Assembly: GCA_015698045.1 (NCBI GenBank)
Contig: BLAL01000178.1
Location: forward strand, 806,001-870,000
Origin: Rhizophagus clarus
Lineage: Eukaryota > Glomeromycota > Glomeromycetes > Glomerales > Glomeraceae
DNA: 64,000 nt
Reading direction: 5' to 3'
The notes beneath the pieces are model-generated. The model saw only the letters and a list, made by a program, of their open reading frames with translations, did no database searches and was not told the DNA's origin. The position numbers and the translations under genes are program-made. Below, piece by piece: positions 11,521-22,857 of the stretch (position 1 is its first letter; every line of letters begins with the position of its first letter).

Positions 11521-12780
11521 TAGGTGGTTCTTTGGGTTTATAATTTCTTTGACCACGCAGGATTTCAACTTCGGTAAGTTTTTCTTTTGTTTTAGTTTAT
11601 TTATATATGATGAAATACATGAAACGTATGCTAATATCACAATTTGCTCTTTTTTAGATAGGATGTCAGATAAACTATATAGGAGAATATCAAAGAAGTA
11701 TGTTATTATCACTTTATATGATGTGTTAAGGAATTGGAACTCTATTTTTTTTAAATTTAATTATTTAACGAAATATTTTCTAAAGCTCTGTTTTCTTTTT
11801 TTTTTTAAACGGCCAGTAGACTTTATTTAGATGACCAGGTCATTTGACGTATTAGAATTTAGCGGGTAAATTTCTTTTTATTTTTTTTTCTTTTTTATTT
11901 ACTGTAACGAAACGTTTATTAACGTTTCAAATTTTCACATTTTTTTTTAGAGAAACCTGAACATGTGGTTTCATTTTTTCACGCAGCTCTTAAACACATA
12001 GAGTGAATCAAAGAAAATCGCATTGGGTATTAGAAGAGGAATAAAAAAAATTGGATTTTTTTAACATAACAATTAAAAGTTTGTAATTTATCTCACTTTA
12101 GAAGAAAGTTTAATATTTTTTTTTTGTAGGAAAAAAAAATTTATTTTCAATTTTTTTTGTAGAAAAATCTGTTCAAAGTCAGATACTGAACTTCTCGGTA
12201 AGTTTCAAAATATGAAACTTTTTAATGAGATATTCTCTAACATTTCGTTTTCTTCCTTTTTTAGACAGTCTGAAACATAGATTTTTAGCGATATATTTTT
12301 TTAGACAAATCTAGACACAAAAAGTTTGATCTTACTTTTTATTTTTAAACAGCCAGATTTTTAGGCGCATTAAAACTTGGTAAGTTAATGAGTTATTTTA
12401 ACAAGACGTTTATTAAAGTTTCGTTATTTTCTTTTTTTTTAGTAAGGTTTTAGTTTTAGGATACTGAAATTATAAGTTGCAAAACTTAATTTTTTGTTTT
12501 TATTTAATTAGAAATATTTTTTAACATTTCTCTTCTTTCTTTGTAGGTTTCGGGTCTATAATATACTGGAAATACTTAAAATGTAAGTTTTGCAACAAAA
12601 TAATAATATTTTTTTTAATTTATTAATTGGAAACATTAAAAATTAAAAACGTTATAACTAACGTTTCTTTATTTTTTTTTTTTTTTTGTAGGTTCTGGCA
12701 TTAGATTTGGCTTTAGATCCTTTTTGGTAAGTTTCAGAATTTTATTTTATTTTATTTTTTTTCTTATCTCCTTTGTAGAT
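11521..12780 (+). repeat. Array of intron-like units, plus orientation
   Basis: Six intron-shaped segments follow one another: 11574-11657, 11866-11950, 12198-12264, 12380-12442, 12583-12691 and 12727-12778. All but the second start GTAAGT (it starts GTAAAT), and all end in a T-rich tract plus AG. Several hold a palindromic AACGTT-ATTAACGTT core. The short segments between them (for example 11524-11573, 12547-12582 and 12692-12726) share a GGTTCTGGG-like start. Joining 11524-11573 to 11658 onward leaves an open frame for about 30 codons before stops appear. It is either a decayed many-intron gene or repeats built on introns. Confidence 0.5.
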
Positions 12781-13297
12781 TTTAACTTTGATTGGTAATC
12801 ATAACTTTTTTTTTTATTTTGTTTTTATTAAAAACATTTTTAACGTTTTTTTTTATTATTATAGATTTAGCATAATTGATTTCAAATATTTTATAATTAT
12901 TATTGATATTGATGTAATTAACGTTATTTAACAATAATATAATACTATTTAACTATTTAATCTAATGTTATATAATTATGAAATAATTATCATTATTTAA
13001 TAATATTAAAATCAATTAGATATCGAAACGACATTGTGGTAACATCAATAATATGCTCACACATAGTCATTTTCTGATCATCCAATAAAAGTTGGTTGTT
13101 TTAGTTATTGTACATATATATAAACAATGATCCCGCAAAAAAATTCTTACGTTCTTTACCTTTCACATCCTTTATTCTTTCCCGTTTATGAATATTTATG
13201 AACCTCAAAAATAAATATTTGGTTTTTATTTATATTTATCTTTATTGCTTTTTTTTTAACCTGTTACTAAACCTTCTCAAACACTTTTTCTTCTATT

Positions 13298-13405
13298 TCT
13301 CAAGAAAGTTCTGACAATGCTCCTAGACAAAATACATGTTCTCCTCCTCCTGAAGAGAATAATAAACGTGCTTGTACTGGCTCTGAAAATGACATGGATA
13401 CAAAG
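13298..13405 (+). other. Possible coding exon fragment inside the composite
   Basis: An open stretch of 36 codons has ordinary amino-acid and base composition, unlike its AT-only surroundings. It reads SQESSDNAPRQNTCSPPPEE and then NNKRACTGSENDMDTK. A T-rich tract ending in TTTCTCAAG precedes it and could be an acceptor. I recognise no domain. It could be the remnant of a captured host exon or the N-terminal part of a lost transposon protein. Confidence 0.35.
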
Positions 13406-13739
13406 CTTCATTATTTTTCTTCATGTTTACTTTTCTTCCTTTTCTTTTTCACTTAAATACTTTCATATAGATAAATAATGCTTAATTTTTTTGAATAATT
13501 TTAATGATTATAATATTAAAAAGGTTATGAATGGCTGCATTCCTACGACCTCCAACCTTTCAGGCCATATTGCAGTTTATTATAGGTACAAGAATAACAT
13601 TTCTGGTTTTTTGCTTTTGTCGTAACTATATAACTTATTCCAATTTTTCTTATAATTATATGAATTATTTATAATTTTTTAAGCAACACAATGTTTAGTC
13701 GCATTTTTTGTAATTATTATTTTTTTTTTTGTGAAAATA

Positions 13740-14530
13740 TCCTTGCGATGTCAATTTAATATTACTATAACATCGAATTGACAAGCTATAATATCGCTAG
13801 AGCTATTTAATATTATAGTATATATATACATATTTTTTTATTATTATTATTTTTATTTGTTTTCAATTTTGACTCTTATTCTTGTTTATGATTACACACT
13901 TAGGTTAACTATAAAAATCTTTGTTATATACGGAAATTATGTATTATATTTATTAATTAAATCAATTAAATCGTAAATATAATTTCCTGATATTAATTTG
14001 ATATTAACACAATGTAGCTTTAATATTTTTAATATTTAAAAACAATATTCTTGAGATTTTAATGCGATGTCGTTTCAATATCATACTAATTTTAATTTTG
14101 AAAAATAATATTTTGAAATGTTAAATCGATATCAACATAATGTAGTTTTGATATTGATAAAAATATTTTAATATCTGAAATGATATTTTTAAGTTAGTGG
14201 TTTGATGTCTAAATAATGTAATTGTAATGTTGAGTAGATGTTTTAATATTTGAAATGATATTCTTGAGATGTTAATTCGATATTGTTATAGTGCTAATTT
14301 GATATTAATACAATGAAATTTCTATATTAAACTAATTTTTTAATGATATCACTATAATGCTGATAAAGTGTCGAATTATGTGTCAATTTGATATCAATTC
14401 AATATCATCATGAATCATCATCAAATTAATATCTGATCAGCATATTTAAGTCTAAACTTAAAGTTGTCGATTCGATTTTCAATTATGATATCGTAAAGAT
14501 ATAGTGAAGATATCAAATCGATATTAAATC
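13740..14530. repeat. Degenerate repeats, right arm of the composite
   Basis: Phrases such as GAAATGATATTCTTGAGAT, TTGATATTAATACAATG and AATTCGATATTG recur. Reversed, they resemble the ATCATTTCAATATT phrases of the left-arm array, as expected of long decayed inverted arms. Confidence 0.45.
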
Positions 14531-15589
14531 AACATTGACATCAAACCCTATGTTTCTGTAAAGTATTATAATTACTATTATAACTATCATAACTATTATA
14601 ATCAAGCAATTTTAATAATTAATTTCTGTAATTCTAATCAAATTACATATTACATAAAATTTCAAAAAAGAAAATTTTGCATCTCATAAAATAAAAATTT
14701 TGTATGCAAGTCAGTTATACAAATTTTTTAAAGGAAAACAATTTACATGTCATATGATATGTGTGATGCATTACCCATTAGTATTTGGATTTGTGACCAG
14801 ATTTAACTGATTCCAATTAAGAATTATCTGATTTGATCCAGAATCTGGATAAAAAAAAATTTTTTTTAAAATATTTAAATTAGATTTCTTATTAAATTTT
14901 CATTCAGTAAAGGATTGAAATTAATTTCCAAAATAAGAATCAATTTAGAGCAATTAATAGTGGTTAATCACTTCTTAAGTTTTGACTCATAAACCGCTTA
15001 TATTCTAAAAATAGAATTTTGTATTGTTGATTTTATCTAAATTTTGTACAAATTTTTAGCTATAATTAATCATAAAATTTTTTAGCTCCAATATATTTTG
15101 ATCATTTAACTAAACTTATTCTTCATTCTAAAAAATATTACATATTAAAATTGATGGTTTATGTTCATAATAATTGTTTCTGAAAAAAATAGTCATAAAT
15201 GACTGATTATTTAACCACATTTTAAAATTATACTCTAAGTTTTGTAGATATCAGCAAATTTAGTTCTTCAAACAATGAAAATCACTAAAAAGGTTAAATT
15301 ATATTTGATTTTGGTAATAATATTGTCAAGATAAATGATTTTATCCTGATTTTGTCAAACTGAGAATTTTTTACATTAACAAATACAAGTCAAAATTCAG
15401 AATGATAAGATTTATATTTATCAAAGTGTACAAAAATGTGAAAATTTCGGATAAAATCATTAATATATGATTCTGCAGTATAAACCAAATTTGCATAATA
15501 TTTTTAGGATATGCAGTTTGTTATGGCAGATAAACTTTATTATTTCATAACACTATTTTTATTAGTAAAGAAAAGTTTAATTTGAGATA

Positions 15590-15800
15590 ACTTTTGCTGA
15601 CGATTATCGAATTTCTAAATGCCAAATACTTTTTGCGAGCATAATTTAGGCGAAATTAATAGTGCCGGCCAAAATTAAGATTTTCAACCGTAATTTAATT
15701 AAATGAATGCCACGAATTTAATTAAGTAAATGCCATGGATTTAATTCGTAAACCAATGTCACGGTTAACTACACAAATGCTATGAATTTTGTTTGTTAAA
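15590..15800. repeat. Dispersed repeat related to 26703-26860, plus short tandem
   Basis: Around 15650-15690 the sequence GGCGAAATTAATAGTGCC, then GGCCAAAATTAAGATTTTCA, parallels the segment near 26770-26810. From about 15700 a ~30-bp motif, AATGCCACGAATTTAATTA, repeats four times with decay. This looks like a terminal or subterminal piece of a DNA transposon, but no end pair is visible. Confidence 0.4.
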
Positions 15801-15814
15801 ATTCGGCTACAAAA

Positions 15815-15945
15815 AAATAATCATATCCGGATTTCGGATTATATCCGGATATATCCGGATTTTTATCCGAGGCGGATTATCCGGGTAAAAACCAGATAAT
15901 TTTTTTAATTTATCCGGATAACGGTTTCTATCCGGATCCAAACAC
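15815..15945. repeat. ATCCGGAT-word cluster, likely transposon end
   Basis: The palindromic word ATCCGGAT or close variants occurs at least six times in 130 bp, and the cluster ends with CCAAACACTATCGCCCATGG. This resembles the subterminal word clusters in the other hAT-like elements of this window, but no partner end or target duplication is seen. Confidence 0.45.
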
Positions 15946-16135
15946 TATCGCCCATGGCGTTGAATTAAAAATCCCATAAAATTTTAAATTTAAAATAAAT
16001 TTATGATATTATATTACAATTTAATTTCAAATTAATATGTATTGTAATTACAAAGATCTCAATTAAAAAAATTACTTTATTAAACAATTATAAAAAAAAG
16101 CTATTGAGCATTTTTATTACATCTATTAAACATTA

Positions 16136-16806
16136 TTAAATCTTCATAGGCATTGGTGAATTACCATTATCTTTTGTAATTTCAGCTCTAAATATAAATT
16201 AATTAAAATCAAAAGGTAATTCTAAGAAATAAATATAAGAATAAACAGAAAAAATAAAATAATTAATTAACCTTAATTGTTTGGAGAAATCATCTTCAAC
16301 ATCCTCATCATCCCAGTTATCTTCCCATAAATGAGTTTCTTGATCTTCTTCTGTTTCATTCCAGTCTATATACATTAAGGATAAAAATAAAATCAATTAA
16401 TCATTTCCCGGATTGAATTTCATTTAATATGTTTTCATATTCCGAGTAGCAACTGAAAATTTTACTCAATAAGCTACTTCTAATTTGCAAATCCCTTTTT
16501 AATTTAACATATTGTTATATATCGGATGTAATACTTTTAATATCTTTTAATTAAAACTTATTCAAAAGAAGCTTATTTTCATTGTAACACAATTTCTTGT
16601 AAATTATATCATAACGTTGCTAATCCTATCCTCACTTTACCTTCGGCAATAAATTCCTCAAACTCGTCGTCTTCTTCTAAAGCACCGAGTTGTGGTATCG
16701 ATTCTTTTTGTGGTTGAGTCTGTTGTTGTTGTTGCTGTTGCTTATCACCAGCACTATTATCAGCTTGTGGCGCTTTTGATGGAGAGCTAGGATTATTTGA
16801 AGACAT
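16136..16806 (-). CDS. SEM1: Sem1/DSS1 family protein (26S proteasome lid subunit)
   Basis: Sem1/DSS1 is a small acidic, mostly disordered protein of the proteasome lid that also serves TREX-2 and BRCA2-type complexes. The model has three exons: 16641-16806, 16272-16365 and 16136-16187, joined by introns of 275 and 84 bp with GT-AG ends, giving 103 residues. The hallmark acidic blocks are present: [10 protein letters not shown] near residue 45 and [20 protein letters not shown] in exon 2, with the conserved Trp residues. Exon 3 adds a short tail starting AEITKDNG. The N-terminus carries a disordered Ser/Pro stretch and seven Gln in a row, making it longer than the ~70-residue human and ~89-residue yeast forms. 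Codon phase closes at both junctions. Confidence 0.93.
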
Positions 16807-17300
16807 AACGAAAATCTTTTTTCAAAGCTTTTTTCATCAAGAGTCCCTTTTTGATCCTATTGTGAAGATTACTGATTACGTAATATTTAGGGGCTTAAAC
16901 AATTATTGTCACGTGAATGAATGACGCGTTATATTGTGTAGTATAGTACGAATATCTTATTTTTAAAAAATTGCCTATATAACTAAGGATTATCAGTTAT
17001 TTAAAAATTTTATTTTGAGCTAAGGTATTAAAGATACGTAGTATGATGCTAAATGATAAATTTGTCTAAAGGTTACATGATAAAAAATTTTCTTTTTGTT
17101 TATGTTTAATAAAAAATTACAACCCAATTAAACTAATCAATTTACATTACCTATTATTATAAATTAACAGTTAATAATAAATAATTAATTAGGATTAATA
17201 AATATTAAATATTTATGTATTATTGTTATATATTTTTTTTTTTATCAATACATGAATGATATTTACCACCAGGATAAATTATCATAAATTAACAATTTAC
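16807..17300. other. Intergenic, SEM1 upstream region
   Basis: AT-rich spacer between the SEM1 start and the end of the RhoGAP gene, both on minus. It must hold the SEM1 promoter and the RhoGAP 3' end. No specific site is recognisable. Confidence 0.6.
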
Positions 17301-20293
17301 TTATTCCATAACAAAAATAGAACGATAACTCAATAAAATGGTTTCTACAACTTTGCATTGCAAACCCATATCATTAAGTCCTGCACCATCATTTTGTGAT
17401 TGATCCGGATTATTTACAAGTGGACTTCCCATCAGTGTAGGCCCAAAAACTATACTAAGATTTTGTGCATTCATCTTATTATATTCCTGATTTTCCACCA
17501 CTCTGTAAAATGTTATATTGATTAGGATTTTTGCACAATTTTTTAAATAATTAAAAATATTATCTTAAATTATCTTACTTGTTTAAGTGCCCCATAAAAT
17601 ATTTTAGGGTGCTATAATTTGCATCCGGAAGATTATTGACACGTTCGTGTAGCGCAAGAACACGCTTCTTGTCATCAGCAATTTCTTAAATGAATAATTA
17701 CTAATTAGCATCATATTCGTTGAATAAGACTTGTACAATAACAAATCATAAATAACTCACTTGAAGCATTAATAAATTCTTGATACATTTCTCTTGTAAA
17801 GAGTGGATCGGGTAGTTCGCGAAACCACAATTTCAAAACTCCAGTGATATTATTCACGTCTGCAATATGTTCTTCCGCACTCAAATCAACCGCTTCCGCG
17901 TCTATTTATATGAATTCTTAATTATTCCAAATTCTTCACTGCATGGTCAATATACATTTTTTTAAAAACTTACTTCTATCAAATAATGCTTGTAATCTTT
18001 CAATATGTGATTTCACTCCCGAAAGACGATAAAGGCCTTGGCTTTTCAGCCCCCCTTATAAAATATCTGAAAGTTAATAATAAAACGAAATATAAAATAC
18101 ACGATATCTGAATTTGTCAGTAATCTTACCAGACTGCTCAATCGCCTCGCAACATTTAACCAATATTAATGGAACTTCATGTCCATCTCTTTGCATTTGT
18201 TCAGCCAAATCTACACCAAAAATATTTTTGGGATTCATGATATTGACAGCTTGCTCAGACTGAAATAATAAAGAGAAAATGTAAACAAACTATTTATACA
18301 AAATACAGTACCTTCAAATTAGTTTTAATTAATAAATACCATATTATATTGATCGTATGGGATGTCAAGATTCTTTATTTTTCTTCTCGTTTTTGCACCA
18401 TAAGACTGAACATAAGAATGGAAATCCACATCATTATTGATTTGCTCCACGATTTTACGTAAAGCAGGACCTTTAGAGGAAAAATTCGTGAGCTATTAAA
18501 AAAAATATAAATTTCGAGAACGGATTCTTTTTTCCTTTTTGTTGCATAATTACCATCATCTTCATTAACTGGAGTTATAACTAGTGCGTCACTGATCATA
18601 GTATTTTCAAATAGGTAAGAGTATCGCGCTAGATTATATTGGAGACCTACGTCACATTCATCGGCAGTGTCTTTAAGGGTCTATTTTTTTATTAAAAAAG
18701 GTTGTTAAATATTTCAAAGAATTATAGAAATAATTCTCTTTATATTACCGTAATCATGCGGGGTAAATGTTTTTCATAATAATCATGCCGTGTTGCATTT
18801 GTAGCAGTTAAATGTAGTTTATAAGTCGTGTTAGCAGCTTCTGCTTTATTTCTAGCATCCTCTTCCATTTTAACTAACTAAAGAACATTTTCATGATAAA
18901 TTATCAAATCTAACTTGTTTCTATTATATTAAAAAATAAAATATAATTGAACCTGCGTTGGAGACTTTGATTGTTTAGAGAATACTTTTGTCAAAGTCCT
19001 TGGTTTTGAGGTAGGAGGAATATCTCCATTCTTTTGTAAAATAGTACGTTCCCAATCCTCGCTGTGTGACTCATATTTCCCTCTTGCCTGTAAATATAAT
19101 AAAGATATGACATATGTCTTGAGAAATTTGAAATAATATTGAATAAAGATTTAACAAATCACCTTCTCTAAGGCCGTTTCTGAATCCTGAATTGCTTTTT
19201 CATGTTTATGACCGGAATCTTTAAGCTATTTTAAATTATGGGATGTATTTTTAATTAGATCATAATTTTTTATGATATTTTTGTTATATAATAAATAAAT
19301 CACTAAAGAAAATAATACAAAAGATCCTACATTCTTTCTTGTTTTGTCTGTTTCCTTGTAAAGAATAGACACATCTTCAGATATTTCTTGAATGGCAGCT
19401 GCAAACTTAAGTCGATTTTCCCCTATAGATTCATGCAATTTTAACATATTTATCCAACTATCACCATATGAACTAATTTTAAAGTATATGTATATTAATT
19501 ATTATGTGAAAGTTCAAGAAACAAAGCATGAAAAAACTAACCCTTGTTTTGTATCATTAGTATGATGACTTTCTTGTAAACTTTTTGACAATTTTATCAT
19601 CATTCTCCCATATTCTTCTTCGAGTGAAGCTCTTTTTTTCAAAAAAGTAGCTACTTCCTAATAAAATAAAATAATGTAATCACTAATATTAACATTTGAA
19701 TGTGATTAAATATTAATTAATTTGATTAATTGATCTTAAAATAAAAATTATTATACATGCTTTTGCTGACACTACATCTTGTTTAACTCTTTCCAATGCT
19801 ATACCCAGGCCACCCTAATAAAAAAAAAAAATATTTTTAGGTAATCAAATCCAGATCAAATTTATTTATATTAAATTTATCATACATCAAGCTCACAAAG
19901 CATGTTTATGATTCCTTGTGGATCATTTGCTCTCTCTAAACCATCAGAATATAAACTTTCTTGATCCCCAGTGTTGTTTGTTTCCACAGTTTTAAAGGAA
20001 CTAACTGACGCTACATCAACCTCTGGAGCTAAAGGAAAAGGTATTGAAGGAGGTATGGTATTTTCTGGTGTAGGCATTATGTTAAAGTTAGTATTATTCA
20101 TTACTTCAGAAGTCTGGGTTGATAATTTTTCTTGTGGGTGAACAAACATGGAGATTGGACGTGACTTTTTTGGAGAATTAGGTGAAGAGGAGTTTGAAAG
20201 CTGTTCGTAGCTAAGGTTATGTGAGTCTAAAGAGCTTGCTTTACGTTGACGTTCAGCACTTTGAGTCGGATCTTTTTCAGAAAACGAGTCCAT
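17301..20293 (-). CDS. F-BAR and RhoGAP domain protein (Rgd1-like)
   Basis: A Rho GTPase-activating protein that probably senses curved membrane through its F-BAR domain. My 14-exon model is 19886-20293, 19761-19814, 19542-19657, 19331-19472, 19163-19225, 18953-19087, 18749-18877, 18554-18680, 18340-18470, 18130-18259, 17974-18054, 17761-17901, 17579-17684 and 17301-17502. It keeps phase throughout and gives 654 residues. Residues 1-136 are Ser/Pro-rich and disordered. The FCH/F-BAR region follows (EVATFLKKRASLEEEYGRMM, LHESIGENRLKFAAAIQEIS). The RhoGAP domain starts near FGVDLAEQ; GLYRLSG carries the presumed arginine finger, and LKLWFRELPDPL and NAQNLSIVFGPTLM are classic motifs. Intron 2 needs a GC donor, and exon 11 an AAG acceptor before a G run. 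I chose the ATG at 20293; the open frame upstream shows no known motif. Confidence 0.9.
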
Positions 20294-20598
20294 TTTTGTA
20301 AAAATTTGATATTGTAATATAATTGTATTGGCGCGGGAAGTTTTTGAACCTGAAAAAAACCGGTTCGTAGATCCTCGATTCCTTGAATTGATCCACATTA
20401 CATCAGCATATAATGTATCTCGCATTAACCGATCATTCCTTAGAATGATCAACTAAAATTTAAAAAATCGATCGTTTTCGTAGAACGGACAAAGTATAAC
20501 ATAATAAGTAATAACAGTTGAGCTCATCAAATTAAATTATCTGTGAATTAATTAAATTATTTATCAAAATGATAATAAATTGTATTACATTAATTACA

Positions 20599-22857
20599 CT
20601 ATAAAACTTCATAAGTATCTTTAGCTGGTTTCAATAGGGAACGATATTTGGCTTTGCAAACATGTATTGATCTAGAAGGAAATTCAGCAGCAATTTTATC
20701 CCAATCAATTGGATCTGATTTTGTCAGTGTTAATAACTTATTTTCATCATCTTTCGTCCAACTCATATTTAATCCTTTTTGATCTTTTCTATATTTTGCT
20801 TCTACTCGACAATTTTTTTCACTTTCAGAGTAGAAAAGTTCTGGATAATTACGAACATGAGCCTTAATAGCAGCACTTGTTCTTCCAGGAAAGTGTTGTG
20901 AAATACGCTCAAAATTATTACCATGTTTTTGCAATAATTCTTTTAACAATTCATTTTCTTCTTGATTCCAAGAAGCACGATAAAAGAACCAGTAATATTT
21001 ATTCAAATTATCAGGAAAATCATCTCTATGCTTATAGTAATAATCAAGAATTTGATTGTATGATTTTTTTGGAAAAAATTTTTTGATGAACTTCCAATTG
21101 TTTCCATGTGTTGCGATAAGATTTTTAAATAATTCCTTTTCCTTTTCTGTCCAATCGATCGTGTTTCTTATTGGTGATCCGAATAATACAGGTGGGAAAA
21201 TTTCAGGATTTTCATTAACAATGTCCTTAATTTCGTTTGGATCTTTATTTTTCATATGACTCGCGATTGTTTCCCAATCAGACCCATGATTTCTGAGAAG
21301 TTCCTGTAAATGACATATTTCGAGTACGTCTAATTTATTATCAATTTCCTTACGCGCATTTAATAGTACGAAATCTTTAAGATAACATGCAACAGGAGTT
21401 CTTCCAGGGAGATCTTCCGATATTTTACACCAATCAGATGAATATTTTTCCTTAAGCTCATATAATTTTTTTACTTCTTCATAAAGCCAATAAGAAGATC
21501 GTTTCTTGCGTTTTTTTGGATTTAGACCTTTTGATATCGAATCATTTTCATCTATATACATAGATCCATAATCCTCAATATTACCGAATACTTCACGTAT
21601 AATTGTCCAACGTTGTCTATGAGGAAAATACTCGGAAATTTTTTCCCAATTATATCCATTAATTTTTATCAGATATTGTAAAATTAGTTTCTCACTTTTT
21701 GTCCAACTTCTACTTTGAGGGAAAAAAGGTGAAAACCAATTTGCTGGGGTCATTCCTGATATAAGAATTGGTATTATTTGCCATTTTCCATATTTTTCTA
21801 TTAACAGGTCTAAGAATTCTATTACTTCTTTAGGCCATTTATGAGGTACTAGAGCAGTCACCTTATTGTTCCAGGTTGACCAACTAGCATAAAATTTTGT
21901 GCTGCAAGAAGATGGTGATCTACCTGGAAGGTATTCTGAGATTTTTTCCCAATTTAAACCATATGTTTCAACTAATTCATTTAATAAACGTATCTCTGAT
22001 TCACTCCATACAGTTGATGACCTAAACCAACCTGCAACTTTTCCCGAATGAAGTGCGGGAAGATCTAATATATGTTTAGAAATGATTCTTTCTATGACTT
22101 TAGGAGTTCTATTGGGCAATTCTTCCGAAATCGCATTAAGATTTCGTCCATGCTTTATAAGAAGTTCATTAAGGGATTTTAATTCATCATCTGTCCATGT
22201 TGTTCCTTTTGATCCCTTGTATCGTTTTGCAAATATCGGGTCTTTATAAAGGGATGGAAATTTCTCTGGGTTATTATTTACAAAACGTTCAACATCAAGC
22301 GATGATTTACCAGGAAACAATTTTGCAATCTTGCGCCAATTGCGCCCATTCTTTTGAATTAAAACATTTATTTGATCAATATCATCATCTGTAAATTCAG
22401 GTGAATCTGTGAATTTGGAATCTGATTGTATTCTCATCTTTTCAAATTGAACTTTACATTCTTGTGGTGTTTTATCAAACATATATTGAGAAACTGTTTC
22501 CCAATTTTCACCGAACTTTTCAACAAGGCTATCTAAAACTTTTATTTCTAATCTAGTCCATAATGTATTACGAAATCTATTAACATCATCTTTCTTAATT
22601 ATTTTATCTTTATCGTTTGAAAAATCTCTCAAACATGATAAATCTCCCAATTCATCCGTTTTTTCAATAAAATTTGCATTATCTATTTCATTTCTTGTAG
22701 AGAATGTTCTTTCAAAAAAAATCAAATGATTATTTATGTAAAAAGTTGACTTACGAAAACTTTCATTATAACAAACTTCACGTGTAAATAATAATGATCT
22801 AACTTGGTTAAAAAATGCTATATTTTTTTGGTTACAAAGTTTCTTAAACAAAGTCAT
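20599..22857 (-). CDS. Protein with eleven Myb/SANT-like repeats
   Basis: A single-exon gene of 752 residues starting at the ATG at 22857. Eleven tandem Myb-like repeats of about 45 residues can be read at roughly 98-142, 155-200, 220-265, 284-326, 339-380, 384-425, 456-500, 508-555, 568-612, 628-673 and 698-742. Each has the W-x-E/D...L..L...G.NW..I....P.R/K pattern; some first Trp are replaced, as in repeats 2 and 8. Such repeats normally bind DNA. Residues 448-454 (PKKRKKR) could be a nuclear signal. Yet residues 1-56 are basic and hydrophobic, nearly free of acidic residues, and end in RTFSTRN, like a mitochondrial presequence. Target and localisation are therefore open. It lies about 300 bp from the start of the RhoGAP gene, same strand. 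Confidence 0.85.
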   Translation of the reverse strand: MTLFKKLCNQKNIAFFNQVRSLLFTREVCYNESFRKSTFYINNHLIFFERTFSTRNEIDNANFIEKTDELGDLSCLRDFSNDKDKIIKKDDVNRFRNTLWTRLEIKVLDSLVEKFGENWETVSQYMFDKTPQECKVQFEKMRIQSDSKFTDSPEFTDDDIDQINVLIQKNGRNWRKIAKLFPGKSSLDVERFVNNNPEKFPSLYKDPIFAKRYKGSKGTTWTDDELKSLNELLIKHGRNLNAISEELPNRTPKVIERIISKHILDLPALHSGKVAGWFRSSTVWSESEIRLLNELVETYGLNWEKISEYLPGRSPSSCSTKFYASWSTWNNKVTALVPHKWPKEVIEFLDLLIEKYGKWQIIPILISGMTPANWFSPFFPQSRSWTKSEKLILQYLIKINGYNWEKISEYFPHRQRWTIIREVFGNIEDYGSMYIDENDSISKGLNPKKRKKRSSYWLYEEVKKLYELKEKYSSDWCKISEDLPGRTPVACYLKDFVLLNARKEIDNKLDVLEICHLQELLRNHGSDWETIASHMKNKDPNEIKDIVNENPEIFPPVLFGSPIRNTIDWTEKEKELFKNLIATHGNNWKFIKKFFPKKSYNQILDYYYKHRDDFPDNLNKYYWFFYRASWNQEENELLKELLQKHGNNFERISQHFPGRTSAAIKAHVRNYPELFYSESEKNCRVEAKYRKDQKGLNMSWTKDDENKLLTLTKSDPIDWDKIAAEFPSRSIHVCKAKYRSLLKPAKDTYEVL

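Larger units (their letters stand above)
9212..14564. mobile_element. Large TIR composite element, about 5.35 kb
   Basis: The left end at 9212 reads ACTTTACAGAAAC, then 16 divergent bases, then ATGTTGATTTAATAT. The reversed right end (14564 downward) has the same 13-mer, the same 16-base spacing and the same 15-mer. That shared spacing argues against chance. Inside each end lie arrays of related ATATC- and CAATATTG-rich repeats (left 9290-9890, right 13740-14530). Within these are intron-like repeat arrays pointing in opposite directions. No target duplication was found and no transposase frame is recognisable, so superfamily is open. A possible protein-coding scrap lies at 13298-13405. Confidence 0.55.
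14565..16135. other. Gene-free AT-rich DNA with repeat fragments
   Basis: No supported frame. The segment holds the repeat fragments listed at 15590-15945. The rest (14565-15580) looks like unstructured AT-rich sequence. Confidence 0.5.

Noticed and set aside
20294..20452. N-terminal extension of the RhoGAP frame to 20452
   Set aside because: The extension has no recognisable motif; the ATG at 20293 gives a normal disordered N-terminus.
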